From CAZSBB01 sp964605235 (GTDB taxonomy: Bacteria > Planctomycetota > Phycisphaerae > Phycisphaerales > Phycisphaeraceae), in the NCBI GenBank assembly GCA_964605235.1, contig CAZSBB010000061.1, positions 1 to 21,613 of the forward strand: 21,613 nt of DNA. Direction: 5' to 3'. The notes beneath the pieces were generated by a model. The model did not search any database. It was given only the letters and a program-made list of their open reading frames with translations, and was not told where the DNA came from. Both the position numbers and the translations under genes were made by a program. Of the stretch, positions 13,851 through 21,613 are shown piece by piece; positions within the stretch are counted from its first letter, which is position 1, and every line of letters starts with the position of its first letter.

Positions 13851-15941
13851 TCAGCGTTTGGGGCCGGTCCGCTTCTTGCCTTTGCGGGTGCCGGGGGCGC
13901 CGGGTTTGGATTTGGGCTGCACCAGTGAATCGGGATCGATCATTTCCAGCTCCGGCGCATTCTTGAGCTGTTGAATCTGATCGCGCAGGCCGGCGGCGCG
14001 CTCGAACTCCAGCGACTCGGCGGCGGCGAACATGCGCTTTTCCAACTCCGCCAGCAGATCGTCACGATCGACTTCCGTGGCGGTCTTCCCGGTGGTCACC
14101 GCGGCGCGGGCGGTTTCCACCGCGCGCAGCTCGGCTTCGATGCCCCGCCGGATTTCCTTGCGCACCGTCTGGGGCGTGATGCCATGCTCGGCGTTGTATT
14201 GCAGTTGCAACTCCCGGCGGCGCGCGGTTTCTTCCAGCGCCTGCTGCATCGCGGGGGTGACGACGTCGGCGTACAGGATGACCTCGGCGTTGACGTTGCG
14301 GGCGGCGCGGCCGATCTGTTGGATCAGGCTGGTCGCGCTGCGGAGGAAGCCCGCCTTGTCGGCATCGAGAATGCACACCAGCGACACCTCGGGCAAATCC
14401 AGACCTTCACGCAGCAGATTGACGCCCACCAGCACGTCGTACTCGCCTTCGCGCAGCTCGCGGAGAATCTGCACGCGGTCGAGCGTTTCAATGTCGCTGT
14501 GCAGATAGCGGCAGCTCAGTTTGTTGTCCGCCAGGTAGGCCGCCAGGTCTTCCGCGAGGCGTTTGGTCAGCGTGGTGATGAGGGTGCGCTCGCCGCGCGC
14601 CGAGCGCTGCTGCGCCATGCTGCACAGGTCGGGCACCTGGTTGGCGGCCGGTCGGATGTGGATGACCGGATCGACCAGCCCGGTGGGACGGATGATCTGT
14701 TCGACGATCTCGCCCTGGGTTTTTTCCAGCTCATACGGCCCGGGGGTGGCGGAGACGAAAATCGTCTGCGGCATGAGCTTCTCAAACTCTTCAAACCGCA
14801 GCGGGCGATTGTCCAGCGCCGACGGCAGGCGGAAGCCGTGGTCCACCAGCACGCGTTTGCGGCTTTGATCGCCGTTGTACATGGCGCGCAGCTGCGGCAG
14901 GGTGACGTGGCTTTCATCAATCATCAGCAGCCAGGAGCCGTCGCCGAGGCTGGGGAAGTAATCCAGCAGCGTGTAGGGCTTGGAGCCGGCGGGCCGGCCG
15001 TCGAGATGGCGGCTGTAGTTTTCGATGCCCGAGCAGAAGCCGACTTCGTGAATCATTTCCAGGTCGTACTGGGTGCGGGCTTGCAGACGCTGGGCTTCGA
15101 GCAGCTTGCCTTCCATGCGCAGGGCGAGCACGCGCTCGTCGAGTTCGGTGCGAATGCTGGTGATGGCGTCTTCGATCTGGCGATCGCCGACGACGTAGTG
15201 CACCGCCGGGAAGATGAAGATCTGCTTGTCTTCGCTGAGCAGTTCGCCGGTGAGCGGGTCGATGAGTTGCAACGAGTCGATGTCGTCGCCGAAGAGTTCG
15301 ATGCGGTAGGCGAATTCTTCGTCAGCGGGGTGGACTTCGATGACATCGCCGCGCACGCGATAGGTGCCGCGTTTGAAGTCCATTTCGGCGCGTTTGTATT
15401 GCAGGTCGTTGAGGGCGAGGAAGAAGTCGCGCCGGTTGAGCGTTTGGCCGATGGTCAGGCTGATGATCGAGCGTTTGTATTGGTCGGGGGAGCCTAAACC
15501 GAAGATGCAGGACACGCTGGCGACGACGAGCACATCCCGGCGGGAGACCAGGGCGCTGGTGGCGGCGAGGCGCAGGCGGTCGAGGTTGTCATTGCGCGAG
15601 GAGTCTTTTTCGATGTAGATGTCGCGCTGGGGGATGTACGCCTCGGGCTGGTAGTAGTCGTAATAGCTGACGAAGTAGCAGACCGCGTTGTTGGGGAACA
15701 GCTCGCGGAACTCCTCGTAGAGCTGGGCGGCGAGGGTTTTGTTGTGGCTGATGACGAGCGTGGGACGGTTGAGGCGGGCGACGACGTTCGCCATGGTGAA
15801 GGTTTTGCCGGAGCCGGTGACCCCGAGCAGCGCCTGGGCGGGCTGGCCGCGCTGCACGCCGGCGACGAGGGCGTCGATCGCCTGGGGCTGATCGCCCGCG
15901 GGCTGCATTTCGCTGACCAGTTGGAATTCATCCTGCGGCAT
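13851..15941 (-). CDS. uvrB: UvrB, excinuclease ABC subunit B
   Basis: 696 residues, close to the usual ~670. UvrB is the damage-verifying helicase-like subunit of nucleotide excision repair. It is loaded by UvrA and then recruits UvrC. Visible motifs are Walker A GVTGSGKT (residues 40-47), the damage-probing beta-hairpin SYYDYYQPEAYIP, Walker B LLMIDESH, VSATPGPYE, helicase motifs GVNLLREGLDLPEV and QQIGRAARN, and a C-terminal UVR motif for UvrC contact (LLAELEKRMFAAAESLEFERAAGLRDQI). A basic tail (KPGAPGTRKGKKRTGPKR) follows. The start ATG at 15941 gives the expected MPQDEFQLVSEMQPAGDQPQAI; no clear Shine-Dalgarno is seen. It is divergent from amtB. No LexA-type operator was recognised. Confidence 0.97.
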   Translation of the reverse strand: MPQDEFQLVSEMQPAGDQPQAIDALVAGVQRGQPAQALLGVTGSGKTFTMANVVARLNRPTLVISHNKTLAAQLYEEFRELFPNNAVCYFVSYYDYYQPEAYIPQRDIYIEKDSSRNDNLDRLRLAATSALVSRRDVLVVASVSCIFGLGSPDQYKRSIISLTIGQTLNRRDFFLALNDLQYKRAEMDFKRGTYRVRGDVIEVHPADEEFAYRIELFGDDIDSLQLIDPLTGELLSEDKQIFIFPAVHYVVGDRQIEDAITSIRTELDERVLALRMEGKLLEAQRLQARTQYDLEMIHEVGFCSGIENYSRHLDGRPAGSKPYTLLDYFPSLGDGSWLLMIDESHVTLPQLRAMYNGDQSRKRVLVDHGFRLPSALDNRPLRFEEFEKLMPQTIFVSATPGPYELEKTQGEIVEQIIRPTGLVDPVIHIRPAANQVPDLCSMAQQRSARGERTLITTLTKRLAEDLAAYLADNKLSCRYLHSDIETLDRVQILRELREGEYDVLVGVNLLREGLDLPEVSLVCILDADKAGFLRSATSLIQQIGRAARNVNAEVILYADVVTPAMQQALEETARRRELQLQYNAEHGITPQTVRKEIRRGIEAELRAVETARAAVTTGKTATEVDRDDLLAELEKRMFAAAESLEFERAAGLRDQIQQLKNAPELEMIDPDSLVQPKSKPGAPGTRKGKKRTGPKR

Positions 15942-16096
15942 GGAGGGATTTTAGTGAGGAGAAAGGGGAGCGGAGAAAGAAGAGCGGAAGAATTGAGCCC
16001 AGAAGGTGAAATGAAGCCATGGCGCAGGGCGAGGCCTGGTGCATCGTCACGCTTTGCCCGGTTTGAATGCAGAACTCACACATCCGCACAGGGGCT

Positions 16097-16113
16097 GCGC
16101 ATTTTTTATGCAC
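16097..16113. promoter_or_regulatory. Imperfect dyad upstream of amtB (possible activator site)
   Basis: GCGCAT-TTTTT-ATGCAC is a dyad with 5 of 6 arm positions matching. It lies about 65 bp upstream of the sigma-54-like -24 element, a plausible distance for an enhancer. It only loosely resembles the NtrC consensus, so the assignment is tentative. Confidence 0.3.
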
Positions 16114-16177
16114 GCCGAATCCGGGGTGTGCAGCGTCTGGACGCCGTGAGGGCGGTTTTGCCCGGCATTGCGCCTTC

Positions 16178-16193
16178 TGGCACGGGCTTTGTA
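16178..16193 (+). promoter_or_regulatory. Sigma-54 (RpoN) promoter candidate for amtB
   Basis: TGGCACGGGCTTTGTA fits the -24/-12 consensus TGGCACG-N4-TTGCA at all positions but one (T for C in the -12 element), with the correct spacing of the GG and GT dinucleotides. Transcription would start near 16204, giving a ~57-nt leader before the amtB start. Sigma-54 control through NtrC is the classical mode for ammonium transporter/PII operons. Confidence 0.65.
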
Positions 16194-16260
16194 TCTCCTG
16201 CGAGCAACAGGTTGGTCAGTTCATCCATTTTGGGTCCAACCGCAAGCTAAGGAGATTGGC

Positions 16261-17574
<1,314 letters not shown>

Positions 17575-17675
17575 GCTGCGCTCCTGCCGCTGAACCGCCC
17601 ACGCCGCATCCGTCACCTGTGGTCCGCCGTCTACAATCTTCCGCCCGGAATTAAGCATTCAACCTGGAGCCAGTC

Positions 17676-18017
17676 ATGAAGCTCATCATCGCTTTCATTC
17701 AGCCCGACAAACTCACTGCCGTCAAGCAGTCGCTCTACGAAAAAGAAGTCTTCAAAATGTCCGTGACCAACGCCCTGGGCTGCGGTCAGCAAAAGGGCTA
17801 TCACGAAAACTACCGCGGCAATGACCTCGAAGTGAACCTGCTCAAGAAGGTCCGCCTCGAAATCGCCGTCAACGAGGATTTCGTCCAGCCCACCATCGAC
17901 GCCATCGTCAAAGGCGCCCGCACGGGCAACATCGGCGACGGCAAAATCTTTGTGGTTGCTCTGGAGCAATGCATCCGCATCCGCACCGGCGAGACTGGCG
18001 GCGTCGCGATCGGCTGA
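17676..18017 (+). CDS. PII nitrogen regulatory protein (GlnK/GlnB type) lacking Tyr51
   Basis: 113 residues, the standard PII length, starting MKLIIAFIQPDKL with TGGAG 7 nt upstream. The trimer senses ATP/ADP and 2-oxoglutarate and, beside amtB, most likely blocks AmtB when nitrogen is plentiful. Conserved sites are Gln39, Lys40 and Lys58, the B-loop TGNIGDGK (83-90), Arg101 and Arg103, and the C-terminal signature RIRTGETG. In the T-loop (GYHENYRGNDLEVNLL), Tyr46, Arg47 and Gly48 are kept, but position 51, the uridylylated Tyr in E. coli, is Leu, and position 49, the phosphorylated Ser in cyanobacteria, is Asn. Position 38 is Gln instead of Arg. A strong terminator follows, closing the amtB-PII operon. 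Confidence 0.93.
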   Translation: MKLIIAFIQPDKLTAVKQSLYEKEVFKMSVTNALGCGQQKGYHENYRGNDLEVNLLKKVRLEIAVNEDFVQPTIDAIVKGARTGNIGDGKIFVVALEQCIRIRTGETGGVAIG

Positions 18018-18095
18018 CCACCATCGCAAGCCCGAGGAGGGGTGCCGCCCCTCAAGCCCACTGCGGCCCTGCCCGCATTGCTCAACTCCTGTGAA

Positions 18096-18131
18096 CCCTG
18101 CCGACGGCGCCACCCCGTCGGCAGGGTTTTT
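18096..18131 (+). terminator. Rho-independent terminator after the PII gene
   Basis: CCCTGCCGACGG (18096-18107) and CCGTCGGCAGGG (18115-18126) form a perfect 12-bp stem with a 7-nt loop, followed by TTTTT. It lies about 78 bp after the PII stop codon and ends the amtB-PII transcript. Confidence 0.93.
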
Positions 18132-18604
18132 CATTGGCGGACCGACCGGCTTAGCCCGCGCCGCCCGAAGCTGCTCCACCAGCAACCCCCGCGCCGGCTT
18201 GCGCTTGGCCACGCCTCGACAGCGCCCAGACGCACCAGCTCACGCGCCGCTTACCGCCGCAAAAATGTATTTTCAATTAAAATACATTTTTGCGCAGGCG
18301 TTGATCGCGGGTTGGACTCATGCCCGCCAATCCCGTGGCGCCGGCGGCCCGTCACGCGCCTGCCGCATGGCGCTCACTCTGTTGCCCTCGACGCGCCGTG
18401 ACGTCCCACGCCGCGCCTCGGCGTTCGCATGGTCCCGCGAGGGGTCATGCCCGCCCCAGCCGCCCAGGCCCGCCCCAGGCCCAGCAGCAGTCAGACGCTT
18501 GACCCTGGCGCGATGATGCCGCTGCCCTGCCCCAACGCAGCTACTGTGGCGCTCTTGGCGTGGTATCATCGCAGCGTCCTGCCTTCACCATTTCGTCGGG
18601 GATC
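18132..18604. other. Intergenic region between the PII terminator and the DUF4173-like gene
   Basis: No gene is supported. Apart from the AT-rich palindrome at 18258-18294, the region is GC-rich; short open frames in it are arginine- and proline-rich without domain character. No clear promoter for the downstream gene was recognised. Confidence 0.5.
18258..18294. repeat. Perfect 16-bp AT-rich inverted repeat
   Basis: CGCAAAAATGTATTTT and AAAATACATTTTTGCG are exact inverted copies separated by CAATT. The site is AT-rich in GC-rich surroundings, 240 bp from the nearest strong terminator. It could be an operator, a small mobile repeat or a structured RNA. Confidence 0.9.
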
Positions 18605-20275
18605 ATGGGCGTGCAGCACCCAGGCAATTCGTTGAACAGTCCGTCAGCCCCCGATGCAAGTGCCGCCCCGCCGCTGGATGGGGTCGATGCACTCGCCCAC
18701 CGGCGGGCGCTGCTGCTGGGTCTGCCCATCCGCAAGCGCGACACCGCGGCCTTGCTGCTGCTGGCGCTCCTGTCGGACTGCTTCATCTACGCCCACCCCG
18801 GCGGCACGGGCGGGGCCGCCATGTTGCTGACGACGGTGCTGGCGGTGCTCCTGACCACCACCGGCAATCGGCGGCACGTGCATCGCGGCCTGCTGGCGGT
18901 GCTGGTGCTGGCGGCCGGCGTCCTGATGTGGAACTGGTCCTGGCTGCTGGCGGTGGTGGCGGGCGGGTCGGTCATGGCGCTGGCGCTGCGGCTGCATTGT
19001 CCGCACTGGACCATCAGCGAAACCAGTTGGGCGACCGTTGAAACCCTCATGGCGGCGCCGCTGCGGCTGTATGGCCATGTCATGCGCAAACCGCTGCCCA
19101 ACCCGGCGGGCCCGCGCCGGCTGCGCCTGCATCCGATTTTGTCGCTGGTGTTGCTCCCGCTGCTGGTGTGCAGCGTGTTCGCCATGATCTTCATTGCCGC
19201 CAATCCCGTGGTGGAGTATTTCGCCAACCAGGTGTCCGACCTGCTGGGCCAATGGGTGCAGTGGCTGATGAGTCTGCTCGACGGCGCCCGCCTGCTCTGG
19301 TGGCTGGGCGCTATGCTGCTCGGGGCCGCCTTGCTGCGCCCGATGATCAGCTCGGACGTCACCCGCTTCACCGCGGCATGGCACGAACAACTGGCGGATG
19401 ATCCCCGGCCAACCAGTGGCGGCGAATTCGCGCCCGCGGCAGCCGTGCTGCTCTGCGTGAACGTGCTGTTCCTCGCGTTCAACGCGCTGGATTCGATCTA
19501 CCTGTACTTCAAAGCCGCCCTGCCAGCCGACATCACTTACTCGGACTACTCCCGCCGGGGCTGCTTCTGGCTGACCATCGCGCTGGCGCTCACCACCGTC
19601 ATGATCGGCGCGGTCTTCCGGGATCGCCTCAACTTCCATCCCCGCCGTCGCCTGCTGCAACTGCTCGCGTACCTCTGGGCAGCGCAGAATCTGATCCTCG
19701 CAATCGGAGCCCTGCGGCGACTGCAGATGTATGTCGAATACAACGGCCTGACCCGCCTGCGCATCGTCGGCATCTACGGCGTGCTGCTGGTGACCGTCGG
19801 CTTGATCCTGATGATCGTCAAAGTCCACCGCCAGCGCAGCTTCGCCTGGCTGGTGCGCCGCGACCTGGCGGCGCTGTGGATTGCCGTCGTGGTGCTGGCG
19901 CTGACGCCTCGGGATTACCTTTGCTGGACGTACAACGCGGCGCGCATCGCCGCGGGCAACACTCAGCCGCTGGCTTTGCTGCACGGCCAACCGCTCTCGC
20001 CCGAAGCCCTGCCGCCGCTGATTCCGCTGCTGGATTATCAAGGCGTCACGGAGGACGACACTCAGCTCGTGCGTCAAGGCGTGGCGGGACTGCTGGGCCG
20101 ACACTGGTTGCTGCTCCACCAGCAACCCCCGCGCCGCTGGACCCAGTGGCAAGGTTCCCAGGCCTGGGCTTTGGCGGCGCTGGAGCCGATTCGCCCGCGG
20201 CTGGACACCACCGCGCGCGATGAGCTGGGACCAGCCGAGGAAGCGCTGCGCGTGCATACCCGCCAGTGGTGGTAA
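18605..20275 (+). CDS. DUF4173/DUF4153-like polytopic membrane protein
   Basis: 556 residues from ATG 18605 (MGVQHPGNSLN); a further in-frame ATG lies 45 bp upstream. The first ~50 residues are hydrophilic. About ten or more hydrophobic segments follow, beginning near DTAALLLLALLSDCFIYAHPGG. The stretch VLFLAFNALDSIYLYFKAALP...ITYSDYSRRGCFWLTIALALT is the block I associate with DUF4173. The C-terminal ~110 residues are soluble (DYQGVTEDDTQLVRQGVAGLLGRH). The function of this family is unknown, and no catalytic motif is evident. It converges with the deacetylase gene, 64 bp apart, with no clear terminator between them. Confidence 0.72.
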   Translation: MGVQHPGNSLNSPSAPDASAAPPLDGVDALAHRRALLLGLPIRKRDTAALLLLALLSDCFIYAHPGGTGGAAMLLTTVLAVLLTTTGNRRHVHRGLLAVLVLAAGVLMWNWSWLLAVVAGGSVMALALRLHCPHWTISETSWATVETLMAAPLRLYGHVMRKPLPNPAGPRRLRLHPILSLVLLPLLVCSVFAMIFIAANPVVEYFANQVSDLLGQWVQWLMSLLDGARLLWWLGAMLLGAALLRPMISSDVTRFTAAWHEQLADDPRPTSGGEFAPAAAVLLCVNVLFLAFNALDSIYLYFKAALPADITYSDYSRRGCFWLTIALALTTVMIGAVFRDRLNFHPRRRLLQLLAYLWAAQNLILAIGALRRLQMYVEYNGLTRLRIVGIYGVLLVTVGLILMIVKVHRQRSFAWLVRRDLAALWIAVVVLALTPRDYLCWTYNAARIAAGNTQPLALLHGQPLSPEALPPLIPLLDYQGVTEDDTQLVRQGVAGLLGRHWLLLHQQPPRRWTQWQGSQAWALAALEPIRPRLDTTARDELGPAEEALRVHTRQWW

Positions 20276-20339
20276 TCGGCAGTGCGCACAGCCCGCAACT
20301 GAAACGCCCGCCCATCCGCAGCCCAGGCGGTGGCCCGGG

Positions 20340-21131
20340 TCACGCCCGGCCGGCGCGCACCTGCTGGGCGACCTGACGCATCGGCGCGGTCCACAACTGG
20401 CGGGACTGGGCCGCCAGCCACGTGATGAACTGTTCGTGCTCGGCGGCCTCCAGATGCAGGCGATGACTGCCCGGCCCGGTGCCCACGCCGTGAATCATCA
20501 GGATCAGCCAGCCGCCCTGCGCCAACGCCTGTTCAACCAGATCCCGCAGCGCGGCACAACTGGCTCCGTCGCCGCTGCAATGCCCCAGCGCCGCCAGGTG
20601 GGCGCGCCATGGATCCACGATGCGGCCGTTGAGCGGGCCCCGGCCGGCGAGGAACAACTCGTCGATCAGCGGCTCGAGCGACTGCTCCGTTTCGCCCTGT
20701 CCCAGCGTGGTGTCGCAGCAGGTGTTCCCGAAGGTGCGTTGCGTCTGACCATCGAGCAGTTGGAGGGTGAAGTTCGCCAGCCGACACTCGGCCCACCACC
20801 GGCTGGGCGTGTAGCCGCGCAGGTCAAAAGCGGGATCGAGCCAGTCGAACTGCACCGGGTCGGCAATGCGACAGGGATGAAAAGCCGTGTGATTGCCCAG
20901 CTCATGGCCGGCGTGGGCGAGCGCCCGCCAGGGTTCGGGATCGCGAATGATGTCGGTGATCTCCCGCCGACGGGTGCTGCCGCTGGCCAGCAGGTTGACA
21001 TAAAACGTCGCCCGCAGGCCATGACGCTCCAGCAGCGGCGCCACAAGCTGCCGATGCACCGGCAACCCATCGTCATAGGTAAGCGAGAGCGCCGCCCGGC
21101 GACCATCGGGCCAGGGAAAAGGGGCAGCCAT
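20340..21131 (-). CDS. Polysaccharide deacetylase (NodB/CE4-type)
   Basis: 263 residues from ATG 21131 (MAAPFPWPDGRRAALSLTYDDG), with AGGA about 8 nt upstream. The frame stays open 40 codons further to 21251, but that extension starts inside the terminal repeat, so the shorter start is preferred. CE4 motifs are visible: motif 1 TYDDG (Asp20 as base, Asp21 as metal ligand) and motif 2 GNHTAFH (His81, His85 as metal ligands). A late motif LILMIHGV probably supplies the second catalytic His. These enzymes remove acetyl or formyl groups from sugar polymers or related amides. With the preferred start there is no signal peptide, so the substrate may be intracellular; the longer start would add a hydrophobic segment. 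Confidence 0.83.
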   Translation of the reverse strand: MAAPFPWPDGRRAALSLTYDDGLPVHRQLVAPLLERHGLRATFYVNLLASGSTRRREITDIIRDPEPWRALAHAGHELGNHTAFHPCRIADPVQFDWLDPAFDLRGYTPSRWWAECRLANFTLQLLDGQTQRTFGNTCCDTTLGQGETEQSLEPLIDELFLAGRGPLNGRIVDPWRAHLAALGHCSGDGASCAALRDLVEQALAQGGWLILMIHGVGTGPGSHRLHLEAAEHEQFITWLAAQSRQLWTAPMRQVAQQVRAGRA

Positions 21132-21243
21132 GGGCAGAGTCCTGGAACAGGTTGAATGCTGGCCCGCATGGTAACCGCAGGACAAGGAGGGCAACACCAG
21201 AATCAACGCCCGTACCAATCTCAGCGCGCCCCCGCGCGACGCG
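21132..21243. other. Leader between the deacetylase gene and the terminal repeat
   Basis: Presumed 5' region of the minus-strand deacetylase gene. No promoter was recognised. The open upstream extension encodes a possible hydrophobic stretch (ALRLVRALILVLPSLSCG), so an alternative signal-peptide start cannot be fully excluded. Confidence 0.4.
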
Positions 21244-21613
21244 TTGGCCATCTTGCCTTAACGAGCCGGAAGCGTGAGCGACGGGCTACGCCAGCGACGA
21301 CAAATCACGCCACCTGTACACCGCCACGCCCCCGGACACCGGTGAGAGATTCCGCTGCACGTCCGAGCCAGGCGCTCGATGAGTGCGCCATGCCACGCCC
21401 TACCCCTCGCTGACGCTTCGGGCTCGTTGGCCATCTTGCCTTAACGAGCCGGAAGCGTGAGCGACGGGCTACGCCAGCGACGACAATTCACGCCACCTGT
21501 ACACCGCCACGCCCCCGGACGCCAGAGAGAGATTCCGCTGCACGTCCGAGCCAGGCGCTCGATGAGTGCGTCATGCCACGCCCTACCCCTCGCTGACGCT
21601 TCGGGCTCGTTGG
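21244..21613. repeat. 183-bp tandem repeat (two units, a third may begin at the window edge)
   Basis: Units 21244-21426 and 21427-21609 repeat with an exact period of 183 bp and only a few substitutions. Each unit starts near TTGGCCATCTTGCCTTAACG and contains an inverted pair: ACGAGCCGGAAGCGTGAGCG near the start and CGCTGACGCTTCGGGCTCGT at the end. The last bases (TTGG) are the start of another unit. The same ends flank the 119-bp element at 13627-13745. Confidence 0.92.

Noticed and set aside
13971..15497. 508-codon open frame on the plus strand opposite uvrB
   Set aside because: It lies wholly antisense to an unmistakable uvrB. Its composition is biased and no domain was recognised.
21132..21251. 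Upstream start for the deacetylase
   Set aside because: The ATG at 21251 lies in the tandem repeat. The ATG at 21131 has a ribosome binding site and fits the start of the CE4 domain. A signal peptide in the extension is possible but not typical.

Overview
The window is a high-GC bacterial chromosome segment with one 100-base assembly gap. The best guess is Planctomycetota, perhaps a Phycisphaerae-like lineage. Clues are a prepilin-type protein ending in an H-x9-DG motif, very large secreted multidomain proteins, and dense REP-like palindromes beside a REP-associated (RAYT-like) transposase end. No marker here fixes the taxonomy.

Left part (1-1256): the 3' end of a RAYT-like transposase whose last 124 bp are tandemly duplicated; an AT-rich island with a possible 48-residue membrane peptide; a decayed N-terminus of an IS110-family transposase; and a REP hairpin. 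Next comes a 1,718-residue secreted protein (1257-6413) combining an alpha/beta hydrolase, a FecR-like domain, a beta-propeller and a C-terminal Ig-like domain.

Repeat field (6414-8634): the 3' end of the large gene is duplicated and interleaved with REP hairpins, a ~160-bp element carrying a 13-bp-arm hairpin, short tandem arrays and the gap. Two small minus-strand genes sit in it (a 4-oxalocrotonate tautomerase-like protein and a zinc-ribbon protein). They share a 20-bp upstream motif and take their stop codons from inserted repeats.

Metabolic block (8635-13565, all plus strand): a pseudopilin-like protein, a beta-propeller resembling oligogalacturonate lyase, and two tandem ~87% identical proteins that look like C45-type N-terminal-nucleophile hydrolases/acyltransferases.

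Housekeeping part (13851-21131): uvrB (minus); divergent amtB-PII genes with a good sigma-54 promoter candidate and a strong terminator; a DUF4173-like membrane protein; and a convergent NodB-type polysaccharide deacetylase. The PII protein lacks Tyr51, the usual uridylylation site, but keeps Arg47, which contacts AmtB. The window ends in two units of a 183-bp tandem repeat whose inverted ends also bracket a 119-bp element before uvrB.

I found no CRISPR array, rRNA, tRNA or complete mobile element. The most interesting signals are the motif-linked duplications of gene 3' ends, the attC-like motif before two small genes, the modified PII T-loop, and the exact 55-bp identity across the gap.
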